Source: Epiperipatus broadwayi
Taxonomy: Eukaryota > Onychophora > Udeonychophora > Euonychophora > Peripatidae
NCBI GenBank assembly: GCA_028023455.1
Contig: JAQFVV010006199.1
Location: 6,954,972-7,018,971 of the forward strand
DNA: 64,000 nucleotides
Reading direction: 5' to 3'
The position numbers were made by a program, and so were the translations under genes. Below are positions 48,311 through 60,169 of this stretch, piece after piece. The notes beneath the pieces were generated by a model. The model was given only the letters and a program-made list of their open reading frames with translations, ran no database searches and was not told the DNA's origin. Within the stretch, counting starts at the first letter, position 1, and each line of letters opens with the position of its first letter.

Positions 48311-50337
48311 GAATCATCATCATCAATAGTAGTCTGTCCAATAGACAGGTCCAGAGAGTAGTCACTACATCAGTTCATCCATTCTTCCATTCCATTCTCT
48401 TCCTTGCCCACTTCCTCAATTCCACATAACCCCTTCCATCTCGTATATCATCCAATAATGTCAATCTCTTCCGTCCTTTCTTTTTATTTCCACTCACCAT
48501 TCCTTCCAAATCTTTTCTTAGTATATGTCCAATCCAGTTTCTCTTTCTCTCTTTGATACTTTCAATCAATCTTCTTTCCTCATTAACTCTTTTCAAAACT
48601 TCTTCATTTGTTATTTTATTCACCCAACTGATTTTTTCCATTTTTCTCCATGTCCACATCTCAAAAGCTTCCAGTCGTTTCTTAATTCTATTACTCAATG
48701 TTCATGTCTCACAACCATACATTAATACACTCCACACATAACATTTAATTAATCTTTTCCTTAATTCTCTTTCCATAGGTCCACAGAATATCTTCTTTCT
48801 TTTTACAAATGTCACCTTTGCCAATGCTATTCTTCTTTTAACTTCATCTTCACTTCTTCCATCCTCACTCAACCAACAACCCAAATATCTAAATCCCTTC
48901 ACCTGCTGCACCATGTCATCATGGATTCCAATTTGCAGTCTTTTTGCATCTCTCCCTATCCATAAACACTTAGTCTTTTCAATATTAATCTTCATTCCAT
49001 ATGCCATACATCCTTCTTCCAATTTATTCAACATATTCTGAAGATCCTTTTCTTCCTCAGCAATAAGAGCCATATCATCTGCAAATCTTATACACTTTAT
49101 TACTCTCCCTCCAACATTTGCTCCTCCACAGTCCAAATAATTATTTATCATATCTTCTAAATAAATATTAAACAAAACAGGTGACATACTACATCCTTGC
49201 CTAACTCCACTTTCTATATTCACTTCATCCGTCTCATTACATCCAAATCTAACTCTTATTCTTTGCCCATTATACATATTCCATATATCAATTGTCTTTC
49301 TTTCCAGAATACTCCTTTATCTCTTAAGATAGACATCAGTTTATTCCAGCTTACTCTATCAAATGCCTTTTCTAAATCTACAAAACATATACCAATTCCT
49401 TTATCTCTTTCAATATATCTTTCTGCAATTGTCCTAACAATATCAATAGCATCTTTTGTGCTTTTCCCTTTCCGAAAACCAAACTGTTCTTCAGCAATAT
49501 AATAGTCAACCTTCCCAAAAATCCTTTGAGTTAAAATCCTCAATAACACCTTAGAAACATGAGACAATACACTTATTGTCCTATACTCTTCACATTTAAC
49601 AGCTTTCTTCTTTTTAGCAATTGGAATCACTATAGTTCTTAAAAAATCTTCAGGCCAAACTCCACTATTATATATCAAATTGCAAAGTCCAACTATTTCC
49701 TTCATAGTAAATTCTCCCATTTCTCTCAAAAATTCTATAGGTACTGCATCAAATCCAATAGCCTTACCATTCTTCATTTGTGCGATTGCCTTTTTTACTT
49801 CATCTGGCAGTATGTCCATACCTCTATCATTCATTGCAACATCTTCTTCATTTTCAAGTTCATAACTAATTAAATTATTTCCTCTACTAAACAGATACCG
49901 AATATATTCTTCCCATCTTTTTAATATATCATTACTATCGGTTAACCTTCTTCCATTCTTATCCGCAATCTCACTTGCTACCCATGTCTTTTTCTCCCAA
50001 GAAATACTTTGTATTCTATCAAATGCTAGATCATATCTTTTCATCTGTTGAAACCTTTCTATCTCTTTACATTCTTGCTCCAACCACTTTTCTTTTGCTA
50101 AATCTGTTTCTCTTCTTAATTCATTATTAAATTTCCTATATTCCTTTTGCCCTTCCTCAGTATTTACATTCTTCCACCATCTCCGCACTTCCATCTTTTC
50201 CAACATACCTTCAGTTATCCAAGGTCTTTTAGCTTTTCTCGCCCGAATAATACCTATTTCATTTTTTGCTATTTTCAAGAATCCCTCTTTAATTCTATTC
50301 CAACACTCATCAGAGCTAAATGTTCTAATTATTTTGT
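48311..50337 (-). mobile_element. 5'-truncated non-LTR LINE, youngest coding element here
   Basis: The 3' end on the minus strand reads ATTGATGATGATGATTC, a (TGA)n-type tail typical of several LINE clades. The 5' end is at about 50337, inside the linker before the reverse transcriptase; no endonuclease domain follows upstream, so the copy is 5'-truncated as usual for LINE insertions. No target duplication was clear. The clade cannot be fixed by eye; it resembles LINE proteins widespread in arthropods that carry a C-terminal WIGHILR motif. Confidence 0.8.
48375..50337 (-). pseudogene. LINE reverse transcriptase with one frameshift and one stop
   Basis: From 50337 down: linker (WITEGMLEKMEVRRWW), then DEVKKAIAQMKNGKAIGFDA (RT block 1), EYRTISVLSHVSKV, EEQFGFRKGKSTKDAI, motif A FVDLEKAFDRVSWNKL, motif B SGVRQGCSMSPVLFNIYLED, motif C IRFADDMALI, motif D INIEKTKCLWIG, and GFRYLGCWLSEDGR. 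The C terminus has ISWVNKITNEEVL and RNWIGHILRKD. A 2-base slip in the TATATA run near 49285 shifts the frame between WKERQLI and WNMYNGQ. A TGA at 48702-48704 replaces a Trp codon of the CETW motif. All catalytic Asp residues are intact (motif A Asp, FADD). With only two lesions over about 650 codons this copy is much younger than other elements in the window. The role in life is target-primed reverse transcription. Confidence 0.85.
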
Positions 50338-50340
50338 TCT

Positions 50341-51340
50341 ATCTTATAATTACAAATCTTAATAATCTTTTATAAAAAAATGTGATCAAGTATTAAGGGA
50401 GTGTATGTATAGATTGGGTTTTAAATATTTTTTTATGTTATTTATGGATGTAACAGATTTTTAATTTGAATGTGTTCTAAATATTTAATTTTAATGCTCA
50501 TTAAAAGAGTTTCAGAAAAATTATGCTGAATTATTGCCATTTTTAATCCAAGGTTTTTGATGATATACATATTCCCTAGATAATAATCTTTTAACTTCAT
50601 CATCTTCTTAATTATCTGCAAAAGGCACACCAAACCATACCATATCTTCCAATCTTTTGGATTCCTGGTCTCTTTTTTTCCTGTTTCTTTGTTTCTGTAA
50701 TTTTTTCTAATATATTTTTTATAATTCCACTGACTTGAAATGTCTTGCTAACCCAATTTTTCCCCCTCAATTCTGCATTGCTACTTTTTTTTTATCTTTT
50801 TTTTTTTTTTTTAACATAATCTTTTTTGACATTTTGTTACTCTTATATCATTATCCACAAATATGGTTAGTTACTTAGAAAGTTATGGGATGTTTGAGCA
50901 TCAAAAATATATATTTAGCTTCTGTATAATAACTATTAGTTTTAGCATGTGTCATATGCAATTAGGTTAAATTGTTGAGGGTATCTTGAATCCTCATCAA
51001 AATTATTGATTTAACAATTCATTTACTATAAACAAACTTAATATAAACATTCCTATCTTACTTGGGTTACTATTTATACTGATTTCATTATTTTTGCTTT
51101 TTACCAAAAAATCAATTAACAGAAACAAGTGGATACTTGTGTATTATCTGGTTTACTAAGCTTGGCAGCCAATTTTTTTAAAAAAATACATAGTTTCAGA
51201 GGGCTACAATTTTTTTCTTTTTTTATCAAATTCTATTTCATCAAATATGTGTTAGTTGTTAAGTAGTCATATTTAATATTTACTTTTTTTTTTATTGTTC
51301 TTTTAAAAAAAAAATTCTGCAAAAATTAATTATATTTACA
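50341..51340. other. No gene seen; AT-rich non-coding DNA
   Basis: A 63-codon minus-strand frame at 50442-50633 has no motif. T runs near 50787-50812. Nothing else. Confidence 0.6.
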
Positions 51341-51451
51341 TTTTACTTATTAAGCATCACATGATCACATTTCCTTCTGGCATCCATTGATTACTCTGTT
51401 TAGCACAGGTGGCAATACTGTATGGAGAGTTTTGCTCTGTTTTACTTATTA
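51341..51451 (+). mobile_element. Deletion derivative of the 11-kb fold-back, with 12-base target duplication
   Basis: The element proper (51353-51439) starts AGCATCACATGATCACATTTC and continues at once into CTTCTGGCATCCATTGATTA, then GGAGAGTTTTGCTCTG. The start equals the left outer end of the fold-back at 11255. The rest equals that element's right arm (CTTCTGGCATCCATTGATTA, GAGAGTTTTGCCTG). So the left arm and loop are missing. TTTTACTTATTA occurs at 51341-51352 and 51440-51451, directly flanking, as a 12-base duplication. It lies next to an S1 SINE. Confidence 0.75.
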
Positions 51452-51458
51452 TTTTTTT

Positions 51459-51570
51459 GTCTTGCGTTGTTAGCCGAGAGGTATCGCAGCTGCCATGCAA
51501 GCAAGTAGTTGGTTGCAGACGGTTGTGGATTCGCGTCCCGGCCGATGCTATGACATATGGAAAAAAACAA
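51459..51570 (+). mobile_element. tRNA-derived SINE (family S1)
   Basis: GTCTTGCGTTGTTAGCCGAG (A-box region), GTGGATTCGCGTCCCGGCC (B box) and GATGCTATGACATATGG plus an A tail match the copies at 26460 and 27451. The middle (anticodon arm) is more diverged: TGCCATGCAAGCAAGTAGTT. No target duplication could be found; the left edge abuts the repeat of the fold-back element at 51451, so that sequence may obscure it. Confidence 0.75.
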
Positions 51571-52712
51571 AGTAAAGGTATTAATATAAAAATGGAAAAA
51601 ATATCTGAAACATTTTTATATGCATTATTTTTCAAGGAGGGTAAGTGAGGATTATTAATGTCAGCAATTTGAAATTTCTAATAGCTTTCAAAATTACCAC
51701 AAATGAATCTTTTTTATGCAGATGAAGCTACATAAATTCAACTAAATAGGAATCAAGGTATTGATTGTTGTATGGTTCCCTGGTGTTTTTTGTTTCACCA
51801 TTTGGTTATTATGCATATAAAGATGTTTAAGATATTTTTTCTATTTTTATAGTAATAACTTTACTTAATACAAAAAATTAATAAGTAACCGATAAATATT
51901 ATAATTAGTTTTTGCATAATTTTTTTTTTTAAGAATTTTTTTAAAAATGTAAATATTAAATACGATGCTTAACAACTAAATGCATACATATTCAGTAAAA
52001 TAAAATTGAAAAAAAAAAAAAATGTAGGCCCCTGGAAATGTACATTAAAAAAAAAAAAAAAAAGACCGCCAAGCTTAGTAGACTGAATAATGCACAAGAA
52101 TCAACAAGTGGTATGATGTGCTGGTAAAAATCTCTTCTTCATAGACAAAATCAGAAGTTCCTATGCATAGGCCATATGTTTAGAGACTCTTTGCCAAATT
52201 AACATTTCCTTCTTCTCAAACCATTATACATTACAATATGCTCATCTATTTCTTCCTATTATCCCTTTCCAATGTACAATTGCCAAATAATTGTCTTAAT
52301 ACTGATCTATGTTAAGAAAAGTTACTTCATTAATTTTAATACTCTATTCTCAGATTTTTTTTTTTTTAAAGATCTAAACCAAAAAAATCTCTACCTCTTT
52401 TTCTTTTCATTTTATACCTTTTTCACTCTCCATACAATTTTTTCGGATCTTCATTTAACAACCTATATTGTAAAAAATAAATGTTCAATATTCTTCTTTT
52501 CAATTTCACATAAACTGCCTCTATAATCCAAACTTTTATCTTTTTTTTTTTTATGTCAGTAGTTGCAATTGTTCATCAAATAAAAGTAAGATTCCTCTAG
52601 TATTATCATATTTTTTTATATATTTTATATAACTTTAAACTATTTTTTATACATATTAAAAATCCCATTTTAACCAAGTTATCTATTTTTCATAATTATA
52701 TATCTGTAATAT
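51571..52712. other. No gene seen; AT-rich non-coding DNA
   Basis: Poly-A runs near 52011-52021 and 52047-52063. The 84-codon frame at 52272-52526 is Phe/Leu-rich without a motif. Confidence 0.6.
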
Positions 52713-52832
52713 ATAATGAAATAAGAAAGTGTGCTGGGGTGATGTGGAGAAGCTAAAGATAGGAAAAAATGGATTGAACTTGGAGAGACCTTCATCCTGC
52801 AGTGGATTGATAATGGTTGATGATGATGATGA
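52713..52832 (+). mobile_element. RTE LINE 3' end fragment
   Basis: AATGAAATAAGAAAGTGTGC, GGGGTGATGTGGAGA and GGATTGAACTTGGAGAGACC match 46085-46170 closely, and the fragment ends in GTTGATGATGATGATGAC, a tail like the other LINE ends here. Translated it reads RKKWIELGETFILQWI, the RTE C terminus. It is 5'-truncated to about 120 bases. Confidence 0.75.
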
Positions 52833-52869
52833 CATAAGGTGAATATTAAGTGTAGATATTTGCAAAGGT

Positions 52870-53790
52870 CAATGATTTTCAGTTACCATTACGATTTGGA
52901 TTTATAGATTATGCATATTTTTTGCACTCTAAAGATATAAACCCAGAATATTGTCAAATTTTGAAAGATATTTACTAAAATACAACAACAGTGATTAAAC
53001 AATGTATTGATATTAAAATTAACATTGAAAACTATGTAAGGTGAGTTTTTGCAAAACTTTTTTACAGATAGTATTTTGGGAATTAAATTAGGATTGTAAA
53101 GGATAATGTAGTTATTTTTGCAAATAATACTTCAAAGTTTTAAGAAGTATTACAAAAAATATCAAATGAAAACAAAAAAGTATAATTAAAAATGAAAGTT
53201 AAAAAGAAGTACTGTTCAATAGGTTTCCAAAAAATGAGAATATAGAGATAAGAGTTATAATAATAAATTAAAAGTTAACAACTTTATATCTTGGTCAGAT
53301 TATTAATACAGATGGAAAGATAATCATAGAATTAAATTTGGATGGAACTTTTGATAGAAATAATTTAATATTAAAATGAGGTAGACTGTATTTGAAAGGC
53401 AAAATTTTTAATTTAAATATGAAACGAAAAGCAATATAAAAACTTCAGACCATATAAAGTATAAAGAAATATTATTGGGAATAATAAGGAATCAAAAAGA
53501 AAAATACATTTGGGAGAAAACAAACAAATATCACTTATTGAAAGTGTTGAAAAATTAAAATGGAATTAGGTTAGGCAAGTAACTAAAAAAGATAACTATA
53601 GATGGGTAACTGACATCTTAATCTCGATTCCAAGAGATAGTAAAAGATTAGTAAAAGACTATGGGTGAAGTGAATGGATAAGGATTGTTTTTTGTTTTTT
53701 TTTGGAATAATATAAATAAGAAAAGCCATTGATTAAAAAAACCTAAATCAACTTGAAGACGATCTTGCTGTGGATTGTTTGAAAATTATG
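52870..53790 (+). pseudogene. Decayed RTE LINE reverse-transcriptase fragment
   Basis: It parallels 45190-46190 of the RTE element: AATATTGTCAAATTTTGAA against ATATTGTCATATTCTGAAGA, CAACAACAGTGATTAAA against CAACAACAGCAATTAGA, TATCTTGGTCAGATTATTAA against TACCTTGGTCAGATTATTAC, and CCAAGAGATAGTAAAAGA against CCAAGAGATTATAAAAGA. Frames are broken throughout. It follows another RTE 3' end by fewer than 40 bases, so two RTE insertions lie in tandem order. Confidence 0.65.
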
Positions 53791-55660
53791 ATAAATGATG
53801 AATATATTCTCTATACTTTAATCCTATTTCTTATCAATTTTCTATTTGTTATCTTATCATATTATAAACTTTTTCTACACTCCTATACTTGATATCTTCT
53901 CCATGTAATCCAATTACTTTTTATTTATAAATGATATAGTTTTCCAAATGTTTTTAATTTTATTAAAATTATTCATTTTTCTTTGAATAGTCTCATTTTC
54001 TGTTCACAGTTCATCATTCAGTACATATCTATTTACTTTTCTTTTTTTTTCTTTTTTTGATAAAGCCTATTTAAAAATTTCTTCGTGTCAATATAAAATA
54101 CTTCGTTTTCATTTAGCTGAAACAAGTTATGGGAATCTGAGTATACTGTCATCTAGCGTCCATTTATTATTTTGTTTTTCCATGGTCACCGCTGTAAAAT
54201 ATCTATCATGCAAAATCTGATTAAAATATATTTAACTTGTCTTCACTTATTCAGAATATTTATTAGTGTGGAATGCTTATTTTTAAAATAAGTTTAAAAA
54301 ATTAGCAAAGAGATTTTTAAACTTTTATTGATAGTAATTGTTTAACTGTTAATTATTTTTAAAAAGATTAATTTAAAATTTGTATTAATCTTTTTCAACT
54401 GGTCATTCAACCTATTTGAGAATATAGAACATTCAAATTACTTTTCTAACTTAAATTTGATAATTGACTTTGTTATGTATTATATGAATAAAAATAATAA
54501 TGGCTGTATTATAAATAAACTGGAAATAGTTATAAAAAATCGCAAAATTGTTTCAGTAGAGAAATACTCATAATTAATATATATATAAATACTGAAACCG
54601 AAATATAAAAGTAGTATATTTTATTAGCTTGTGTATATATTTTTTTACGTAATGATATATGGGCAGTTATTTGTTTATGTAAGTAATTTGATCTGCAACT
54701 TTTAAAATTAGTTGAATATTAGGTAAGGTTTTTTTTCTTTTGCATGATTAATATTAGGCATGGAATAGAATTTTTAAATATTTTTTTTAATAAACGAAAA
54801 TAAGCATTATGGTATATCACAATATATGTTCACACAGGTTGAAACGTGTAGGAAATGAGGGCTGTATTAATGTGGAAACATTTTTCAAATTTTTTGTACT
54901 TTATATGACAGGAAATGTTCACATAAATTGGATTTATAAATAAATAGAAAACTGCCTATTATTATTTGCCTACATCCAAGTGAAATTTATAAACTTTTTA
55001 ATATAATATCATAATTTTTATCTTAGGTTTATTCTTTTTTATACATTTGGGATAAATATAAACACATTTATCAATACTGTCTTTTTAATACAAAATATGA
55101 ATTAATACAATATTGTTTAATGTGAAAGTGGTAAAATACTGTGATATTTTTTAATAGAGAAAGAAGTGTTAAACATTGTCCTTTTTGATTTGAGGAAGTT
55201 GAAGACTTTTTAAAGATACAGTCTTTTAATTACACTGCATCTATTTTTAAGCTTTTAGACATGTTTTTTTCTATACTAATTTCTCAAAAAAAAAAAAAGT
55301 AATATTTCATTTCAAAAACAAATTAGAGATCTTTGTATAATTTTCATTTTATTTAGTTATACATAGAACTTACTATACTTTCCGTTTTGATCAAGGTATG
55401 GTCCAGTCATCTCAGCCTGTGGTTATTTGATAAAAATCGAAAAATGCCAAATAAATGTGCTGAACCCTATATGCAAATCCTGATAAAATTATTCAACAGG
55501 TACCTCCAACTTATTAATCAGAAAGTACAACAACTGTATACCATAATTGGTTTGAAGATTAGTTTACATATCTTCCGTGTTTGATTGCTGTGCATATGCA
55601 GTTCCAGTTGAGTTAGTTGGTGTGATTGTGTTTTTTTTAGGCATAATATTATATAGGGTA
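53791..55660. other. No gene seen; AT-rich non-coding DNA
   Basis: A 65-codon frame at 55387-55584 sits in a slightly less AT-rich stretch but has no motif. It may be part of the hAT element to its right. Confidence 0.5.
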
Positions 55661-55672
55661 CATTAAAAATAT

Positions 55673-57500
55673 TTGACCCCCAAAATGTCAAAAAGAAATT
55701 GTGTGTTTACAGATGGATTTTTAAAAAAATATCCATTTTTAAAAAAAGTTTTTAGTCATGTTGACAAAGTGAAATGTGAACAGTGTTTTTCAGCTTTTTC
55801 AGTAGTTCATGGTAAGCATTTGGACATTAAAAATCACGTAAAATGTGCAAAACATAAGGTTAGTGTAATAGTTGCAGGTACTTCTTCAAAAATAATGTCA
55901 TATTTTATAATTGCTGGACCAAGACTTTTTAATAGCGCTGAAGAAGCAATTTTTGCATTTCATGTTGCTATTCACAATCTTAACTTTAAGTCTGCTGATT
56001 GTTCACCTAAATTGTTATCAAAGTGTTTTGAAACAAAATTTAAACTATCCAGAACAAAATGTGAAACTGTCATTATTAATGTGATTGAGCCACTGTTATT
56101 TCAGCAATTTTGTGAAGATTTAAACAAAACAAATTTTGTGACAGTATCAATGGATTCTTCCAACAGGAAAGAAATTATTATATTTTGTGCCAGATTATGG
56201 AGTAAAAGTTAAACTTTTAGGTTTTCAATCAGTTCCCAGTGAAACTGCAGAAATATTGACAAACCATTTGATGTCAGTAGTCAACTCATAATATAACAAA
56301 AAAAAAATTATTGGATTTTGCAGAGATAATTAAAATACAAACTTTGGAGGTGTTAAATGGAGAGGTGAAAATAATATTTACAGGAGGTTAAAAAGGAATT
56401 GGGAAGAAATATTGTAGGCATTGGTTGTGGTACTCACATAGTTCACAACAGCCTTCAAACTGTAGTTGATGTGTTGCCAGTGGATCTAGAAGCTTTAGTA
56501 ATGAAAATTTATAAATATTTTATACAGTTTGCGTCACTCAACTGAAAGCATTTTGTGAATTTGTTGATATAGAATACAAAAAAGTATTTCAACATGGAGA
56601 CATCATTTTCTTTCAATACTCCAGCGATTGAGATGATTCTTGAAATGTATAGGAAACTAAAATCATATTTTATTTCACAAGAACACTGTCCAATGATGAT
56701 AAAACAGTTCTTTGATAATGATTATACTGAAATATATTTGTGGTTTGTGCAAGGGCAACTCAAATTATTTAACAAATTTATTTTAATTATGGAAATTACA
56801 AAAACGAATACAACTGATATTGTCATTGAACATAAAAAATTAAAAACAAATTCTGAGGAAAGGCATGATAATCAATTTATACCTTAAGAAATGAAAAAAA
56901 CTTTTTAAAATACTGGTCAATAATGGAAGTATTAACAATATCCTACAAGAGTTTACAAAATTTAATGACCGGTGTCTTTCTTACATTGAGCTATAGAAAA
57001 CAGTTTTGGTCGAATAGAATCTTTTATTTGGATAAACAACAATGTATTTATTTGGTCTGCAATTGAAGTTTCGGGTGAAAAAATTAATAAAACTTTTGCA
57101 AATAATGCAATAAACATGAATTAACTGTTTGATGAAGTGGTGATTGCTAAAGCACACTACGATATTTGAGAAAATAAAAATTGTGAAGAAAAATTTATAT
57201 AAATTATTCAGTCATTTCAAGGAAAAGAATATTTCATTGCCAATCTTATCCAAATTATATAATGAATAACATATGTTCTAAAGAAAGAGATAGAGTGACT
57301 GAATCAACAGTAAAAGCTTTATTGCATCGCAAACTCAACTGTGAACTAAATTGTACTGAATTCTTCAATGCAATTTAAAATAAATAATTTTTAAAGAAAG
57401 TTCATGCTAATGATAGGTGTCAATAACGTGTTAATAACATGTTATGTTCAGTTAAGAATAATTAAAAACTGTTATAAAATTGTAGCATTTTGGTAACTAG
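55673..57500 (+). pseudogene. BED-finger hAT transposase remnant
   Basis: The first frame (55673-56212, about 179 codons) holds a BED-type zinc finger with Cys35, Cys38, His55 and His61 (CEQC ... HVKCAKH), then AEEAIFAFHVAIHNLNFKSA, KFKLSRTKCETVIINVI and TNFVTVSMDSSNRKEI. The last includes the Asp expected at the first catalytic position. After breaks, GCGTHIVHNSLQTVVDVLPV (56424 on) and YLWFVQGQLKLFN (56747) follow the same order as in hAT-like proteins with BED fingers. At least three stops or shifts interrupt 56212-56600, and the part after 56890 degrades. Terminal repeats and the 8-base duplication were not found. It is a different hAT lineage from the one at 19.2 kb. Confidence 0.6.
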
Positions 57501-57989
57501 TCTGCTATTTGGCCTTTTCAATTATAGGCATGTAGCGTAGGAGGTGTTACTTTCTGTTTTGGACAAACTCAAAATTGCCCTGATTTGAGAAAAAAATATT
57601 ATGGTAAGTCTAGTTATACAATATCATTTTTGTTTAGCAAGATTTGTTTTGAATTTACATATTATGTATGGTATTGTATATATATATTTTTGGAATAAAA
57701 TCATAGTTAAAACGAATTATTTATTTAAGAATAATTTTTCAAGATTATTAAAATATATTGCAAAAATAATGTAGTTATCAAAAACTAACTGTATACTACT
57801 AGAAAAATAATCGAAATCATTCTCTGGTATGCACGCCTGTTGTAATATATACTTTTATTGCTAGATATATCTTGAAGGGATTATTCTGTATCAATCTGCC
57901 AAATTACATCACCATATGAAATTGTGGTGCCATGTAGGACATTTTTTTGTAAAGTGTGCTTCGCATATTTGTCAATTTTTTGTAATGAC

Positions 57990-58615
57990 TGAAAAATTGA
58001 AACAATGTAAAATTCTGTTTTCTTTTAGGGAAAACAACAGGCAAAACACTTGTAATGCTTGAAACAAATTACAAGCAAGTTTATCTCAGAAAAACACAAG
58101 TTTTTGAGTGGTTTGATTGAAGTATCGAATTCACCACATCTCGAAAAAGCATGGTGAGTGAAGTCCAATGTCAAGACAATACTATTGTTTGTTTTGTTTT
58201 GTTGCAAATGCCATTTTTCTCTGAAAATTAGTTCATAATGGTCAGGCATTATATTTGCAAGTTCTGAAATGTTTACATGATGTGGTAAAATATAAATGTC
58301 TCATTTTGTGCAAGGTGAGGAGAGAAAGCACCAGGCCATGCATCAATGCACAAAGCCTTGAGTGTGAAACAATTGGATCCAACTTATTTATCAGATATAT
58401 TTGTTTGATCTCATTTCATGTGATGTTTTTTTTTTCTGTTGAATGAAAAAATGCATCTTTTTTTTTTTTTTTTGCAGACATAAAAGTGAGGAAAAAAAAC
58501 TATGCAAGCAGTAAAGGGCATCAATTTGCAAGTGTTTCCAGATTACTTTGAAAAGTGAAAACCTTTTTAGATCGGTGTATTGCATCAAATGGGCAATATT
58601 TTGAAGGAGATTAAA
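57990..58615 (+). pseudogene. mariner transposase remnant, internally deleted
   Basis: N-terminal piece, near 58030: GKTTGKTLVMLETNYKQ and LRKTQVFEWF, the first helix-turn-helix of mariner transposases. It then jumps to KSNVKTILLFVLF (about 58157), a catalytic-core strand. After shifts come VLKCLHDVVKYKC (58258), HASMHKALSVKQ (58339), DLISCDVFFFL (58406; family pattern DLAPCDFFLFP) and finally FLDRCIASNGQYFEGD (58564), the mariner C terminus. About 100 residues between the first helix-turn-helix and the core are missing. Stops are frequent. Inverted repeats and TA duplication were not located. Order and spacing of five motifs support the call. Confidence 0.65.
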
Positions 58616-59764
58616 TTTCTAACATTTAAAAATAAATAAAATATTTGTTATTATAAAATTTCAATAAGTGTGTGTTATATAAAATATTAATAATCTATAT
58701 TTGTTTCTATTTGAACTTATAAACTTCATTTTAACTATAGTTTATTTTTTAGAATCATTTGTTCTATATGTTTTGTGAAATAATTTTAAATATAGTAACT
58801 AGTGTTAACTAATACTTTAATAAGAAGGAATGTCCATGCATAAATTTAAAACATTATAGCTAAAGTGCATAATTTTGATTAAACTATATATTAATAAGAA
58901 GTGTTCTTGGAATAAAAGTTTTATTGAAATTCTTTCACAGAAATTAGCTATGATTTTTTTTTAGAAGTAGATTATAGGAATTAGTTACAAAAACATAATA
59001 TTATAACACTTATCATTCTTTCTCTAATATCAGATTGTTGTTTAAAATTTGTACAGAAAATTTTTGGAGATATTAATAATATGTGAATATATATATATCA
59101 TTTAAGAAAGTTCATTTGTTTATCATACCCATGTATCACGTATTTAATCACAGACTGGGCAAGGTTTGAAATTTTGTACTCACAGAAAAAGATAATCATA
59201 AATCATGAACTTACAAAAGATAATCATAAATCATGAACTTAGCATTCATAAGTTTGACATTCCCCCTTTGCATGAGAACATTTACTGATATTTTTTTAGG
59301 CAACTTGACATCTGGTTGATCAACCTGACAGACACATTTACTTTCTAATTAATAATTCATTTATTGGAGCAATTTTGGATGGCTAATTGGATTTATTATT
59401 ATGAATACGCTATTTGAAAGAATCTATCTCTATCTGTGACCTGAAAAAAGGCTTCAAAGATCATCCTAGTGGATTTTAATCAGTAAAGGGATTTTTCTTT
59501 CAAATATCTACTCTATAGCTAATCCATCTGGGAATTCAGCATGGATGAGTATCCAGCTGTTATTAATTAAAAAAAAGTAAAGACCCAAATTAATATAGGA
59601 TAGTCAGATGTGTGATAATGTTCTGACTGGAAACATGTTTTTTTCCTTATATGTTTATGAGATAATTTTTTCTTCAGGAGTAACTTGATCTGAATTTTTG
59701 AAGTAATTATAGTAAGATGAGTTTTAACAATCATAATAGATGTATTTTTTAAAAAACATGCTAA
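58616..59764. other. No gene seen; short tandem repeat inside
   Basis: Two units of about 29 bases, each containing AAGATAATCATAAATCATGAA, lie at 59187-59241. Otherwise featureless AT-rich DNA. Confidence 0.6.
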
Positions 59765-59875
59765 TGACTTTATTGATCAGGAGTTCATAAGAAGTTTGAG
59801 TGCCAAAATTGATCCTGAGACCTCCTAATCCTAAGTTAGATGCTCTACTAACTAAGCCAAACTGTGCAGGATATA
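59765..59875 (-). repeat. tRNA-like SINE copy (family S3)
   Basis: On the minus strand this reads GTTTGGCTTAGTTAGTAGAG (A box), CTAACTTAGGATTAGG (anticodon-arm-like), then CTCAGGATCAATTTTGG (weak B box) and CACTCAAACTTCTTATGAAC. Related, less complete copies are at 7196-7305 and 13625-13700. The A box is good; the B box is diverged and the acceptor stem does not pair well, so this is a SINE-type repeat and probably not a tRNA gene. Confidence 0.55.
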
Positions 59876-60169
59876 GGTGTATATCAACTTATTATTATTG
59901 ATAAAATTGCATTGCATTTCAATTGTGCTTTTTTTTTTTTATGGGCAATATACTTTATTGGTCAAAAATTATTTGGCTATCTGAAAAAATACTGATCTTG
60001 CTTGGAAATTAGGATTTTAAAAGAATATTTTTTTTAGTCTTGAATGCATACTTACACAGTGAAAATAGTAATAAATACACTATAATACGTAAAGTAGCAT
60101 ATTTTGTTTCTTAATCCAATGAAAAAGCTTTAACTCTTAAAAAAAAAAAATTGTTATTATAATTATATG

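Noticed and set aside
49197-49865. Plus-strand frames opposite the LINE
   Set aside because: They are shadows of the minus-strand reverse transcriptase, which has all catalytic motifs.
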